Of a stretch of 7,643 nucleotides of DNA, positions 5,955 through 7,643 are shown piece after piece. Each line of letters starts with the position of its first letter. Positions within the stretch are counted from its first letter, which is position 1. Made by a program: the position numbers and the translations under genes. The notes beneath the pieces are model-generated. The model had not been told where the DNA came from. It was given only the letters and a program-made list of their open reading frames with translations, and ran no database searches. This stretch comes from Pseudomonadota bacterium (GTDB lineage: Bacteria > Pseudomonadota > Gammaproteobacteria > JAKAQQ01): contig JAJZNM010000124.1 in the NCBI GenBank assembly GCA_021852325.1, positions 1-7,643 of the forward strand. The letters are read 5' to 3'.

Positions 5955-7240
5955 ACCCGATCGACCTCGAAATCACGGATCTCACGCTCGATGGACGGGG
6001 CGTGGCACATGCGCGAGGAAAGACGGTGTTTGTACGGGATGCGCTGCCGGGCGAGGTCGTGCGAGCTGAGATCGTAATGCATCACGCGACCGCTGACGAT
6101 GCCGAAGCGAAGCAGCGCTTGCACGAGTCCCGGGATCGTCGAACGCCGCGGTGCATCCATTTTGGCCACTGTGGCGGGTGCACGCTGCAGATGCTGGATG
6201 TGGAGCGGCAGGTGGAACTGAAGCACCGGACCGTGCTCGAAGTACTCAGGCGCATCGGCTCCGTCAAGCCCGATCGCGTCCTCTCTCCCGCACAGGCAGG
6301 GTCCTGGTTTTACCGTCGTCGTGCCCGGTTCCATCCCTGCCAGGCAGCCCCGGGTGTGGCGTTCGGATTCCATGGAATCCGGGGATCCCGTGTGGTGCCG
6401 ATCCTCGAATGCCCGGTGCTGGTCGACCCGCACAAAGACCTTCCCGGGAAGCTCGCCCGGGTCTTCGGGTCACTCGCCGTCTCGCACCGGATCCGGTGGG
6501 TTGAACTGCTGTGTGGTGATGAGGGTTCCACGCTCGCGGTTCACCTCAAGGGTCAGGCGACCCCCTCGCAACAGGCGGAGCTCGTAAAGGCTGGCCAAGC
6601 GCTCGGCATGAGCCTGACCTGCGTTCAACCGGGATCCGGAAGCCTTCTGGCGTCTGCGCCGGACAGTGGAGGGCTGACTTACCGCATCGACGAGTTCAGC
6701 CTCACCCTCGAGTTCCAGGTGACTGACTTCATCCAGGTCAACCAGGAGCTCAATCTCGAACTGGTGCACGATGTGGTGAACTGGCTCGGGATTGCCCGAT
6801 CGGACCGGATTTTGGACCTTTATGCCGGTATCGGAAACTTCAGCCTTCCGATCGCGCGCTTCGCGGACTCCGTGACAGCTGTCGAAGGACGGCCCTCGAG
6901 CATCCGGACACTCGAAAAAAACATGGAGAGGAACGGCATTGACAACGTGGTGACTGAAGTTTCCGACCTGAATGATCCACGGGCCGGTTCTTGGGATCGG
7001 GCGGGTTGTGATGCCGTGGTCATCGATCCGCCGCGCGCTGGTGCATCAGGTCTCCTGGAGCGGCTGGCTGCCCTGAATCCATCCCGGATGCTCTATGTAT
7101 CCTGCCATCCGGCAACCCTGGCACGCGATGCCCGCATCCTGGTCCACAAGCTGGGTTATGCCCTGAGCCAGGTCAAGGTCTATGACATGTTCCCGCAGAC
7201 CGAGCATGTCGAAACGCTGGCCCTGTTTGTGCGCCCATGA
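5951..7240 (+). CDS. rlmD: 23S rRNA (uracil-5-)-methyltransferase RlmD (RumA)
   Basis: RlmD (429 aa from the TTG) uses S-adenosylmethionine to make 5-methyluridine at the position equivalent to U1939 of 23S rRNA. An N-terminal TRAM-like RNA-binding domain (about 1-60: ITDLTLDGRGVAH, then VFVRDALPGE) is followed by the iron-sulfur cluster cysteines C68, C74, C77 (CGGC) and C154. FIQVN is at 260-264, the SAM site LDLYAGIGNFSLP at 288-300, IDPPRAGA at 358-365, the catalytic Cys385 in VSCHPATLARD, and the general-base Glu421 in HVET. E. coli RlmD has SCNP where this has SCHP, so His replaces Asn next to the nucleophile. The TTG start has AGGAGG 4 nt upstream and overlaps the exonuclease stop (TTGA). 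An in-frame ATG at 5930 would add seven residues and lacks a good ribosome site. A perfect 18-bp palindrome lies inside the gene at 6364-6381. The stop overlaps the next start (ATGA). Confidence 0.96.
   Translation: MNPIDLEITDLTLDGRGVAHARGKTVFVRDALPGEVVRAEIVMHHATADDAEAKQRLHESRDRRTPRCIHFGHCGGCTLQMLDVERQVELKHRTVLEVLRRIGSVKPDRVLSPAQAGSWFYRRRARFHPCQAAPGVAFGFHGIRGSRVVPILECPVLVDPHKDLPGKLARVFGSLAVSHRIRWVELLCGDEGSTLAVHLKGQATPSQQAELVKAGQALGMSLTCVQPGSGSLLASAPDSGGLTYRIDEFSLTLEFQVTDFIQVNQELNLELVHDVVNWLGIARSDRILDLYAGIGNFSLPIARFADSVTAVEGRPSSIRTLEKNMERNGIDNVVTEVSDLNDPRAGSWDRAGCDAVVIDPPRAGASGLLERLAALNPSRMLYVSCHPATLARDARILVHKLGYALSQVKVYDMFPQTEHVETLALFVRP
6364..6381. repeat. Perfect 18-bp palindrome inside rlmD
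   Basis: CGGATTCCATGGAATCCG is identical to its reverse complement with no spacer and is immediately followed by GGGATCCC, a second 8-bp palindrome. It encodes part of GFHGIRGS (residues 139-146). There is no sign that it is a terminator, as no T-run follows and it sits mid-gene. Confidence 0.85.
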
Positions 7241-7643
7241 AACTCGAAATCGAACGGAAGTTCCGGGTCCGGTCCGATGGGTGGCGTGGGTTGTCCACCC
7301 GCACGATCCGGATCCGCCAGGGATACATCGCGCACGGCCCCCACCTCGTGGTCCGGGTCCGACTCACGGATCAGGATGCGCGACTCACCGTGAAAACCGG
7401 GGCCAGTGGAGTGACCCGTCAAGAACTCGAATTCGAGATGGCGCATGCGGAAGCGGCCTTCCTCATCGACCACCATGCGGAGGGCCAGGTCATCGAGAAA
7501 ACACGCCATCTCGTCCCGGTCGCGGGTCTGGTCTGGGAAATCGACGTGTTCGAGGGCTCGAACCAAGGCCTTGTGATTGCCGAAGTGGAACTTGAAGCCG
7601 AAGAGCAGCCATTCGAACACCCATTTTGGTTGGGCATTGAAGT
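7237..7643 (+). CDS. CYTH-domain protein, probable triphosphate tunnel metalloenzyme (3' end outside window)
   Basis: The first 135 codons are visible and no stop is reached. The N-terminus MKLEIERKF carries the CYTH signature ExExK (E4, E6, K8). Next come RIRQGYI (25-31), the paired arginines of VVRVRL (R40, R42), LTVKTG (50-55), RQELEFE (61-67), KTR (88-90), WEIDVFEG (100-107) and AEVELE (115-120). These charged residues line the tunnel of CYTH enzymes and bind metal and triphosphate. The length and order resemble single-domain bacterial members such as the Nitrosomonas europaea inorganic triphosphatase (about 157 aa), so only about 20 residues are probably missing. The likely activity is hydrolysis of inorganic triphosphate or another triphosphate; the substrate cannot be read from sequence. 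The ATG overlaps the rlmD stop (ATGA) and has no clear Shine-Dalgarno, so translation probably depends on coupling. Confidence 0.88.
   Translation, partial: MKLEIERKFRVRSDGWRGLSTRTIRIRQGYIAHGPHLVVRVRLTDQDARLTVKTGASGVTRQELEFEMAHAEAAFLIDHHAEGQVIEKTRHLVPVAGLVWEIDVFEGSNQGLVIAEVELEAEEQPFEHPFWLGIE

Noticed and set aside
6915..6922. A AAA AAC slippery heptamer in frame in rlmD
   Set aside because: A -1 shift would hit a stop within about eight codons and remove the catalytic cysteine; no stimulatory structure is apparent, and GAA-AAA-AAC is a plain Glu-Lys-Asn coding run.

Overview
The window is a densely packed chromosomal segment from a GC-rich gammaproteobacterium. The recO-pdxJ-acpS order matches the rnc-era-recO-pdxJ-acpS cluster of E. 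coli and relatives. A BarA/GacS-like kinase and an rlmD gene lie close together and divergent, as barA and rlmD do in E. coli. The genus cannot be told from the sequence. No tRNA, rRNA, mobile element, CRISPR array or convincing terminator was seen, and the only non-coding gap is about 48 bp.

Layout: (1) Bases 1-1484, plus strand: the 3' end of recO, then pdxJ (pyridoxine 5'-phosphate synthase) and acpS (holo-ACP synthase), joined by 4-nt stop/start overlaps. (2) Bases 1390-5096, minus strand: a two-gene unit. It reads from a secreted substrate-binding-like protein (ABC_sub_bind/COG2984 type) into a 911-aa BarA-like hybrid histidine kinase, again with an ATGA overlap. The kinase 3' end overlaps the 3' end of acpS by 95 bp on the opposite strand. 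(3) Bases 5145-7643, plus strand: a PolB-type 3'-5' exonuclease, the 23S rRNA m5U methyltransferase RlmD, and a CYTH-domain triphosphatase-like protein cut by the window edge, also chained by 4-nt overlaps.

The outer genes are housekeeping: recombination repair, vitamin B6, ACP activation, rRNA modification and nucleotide metabolism. The most unusual part is the minus-strand sensory pair. The binding protein is translationally coupled to a kinase that has its own periplasmic sensor region, so it may present a ligand to the kinase. The kinase appears to carry its Hpt domain before the C-terminal receiver, the reverse of BarA/GacS. It also has a G9 tract whose slippage would remove both Hpt and receiver. 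The two divergent units share a 48-bp AT-richer gap with a 7-4-7 inverted repeat and overlapping -10-like boxes.
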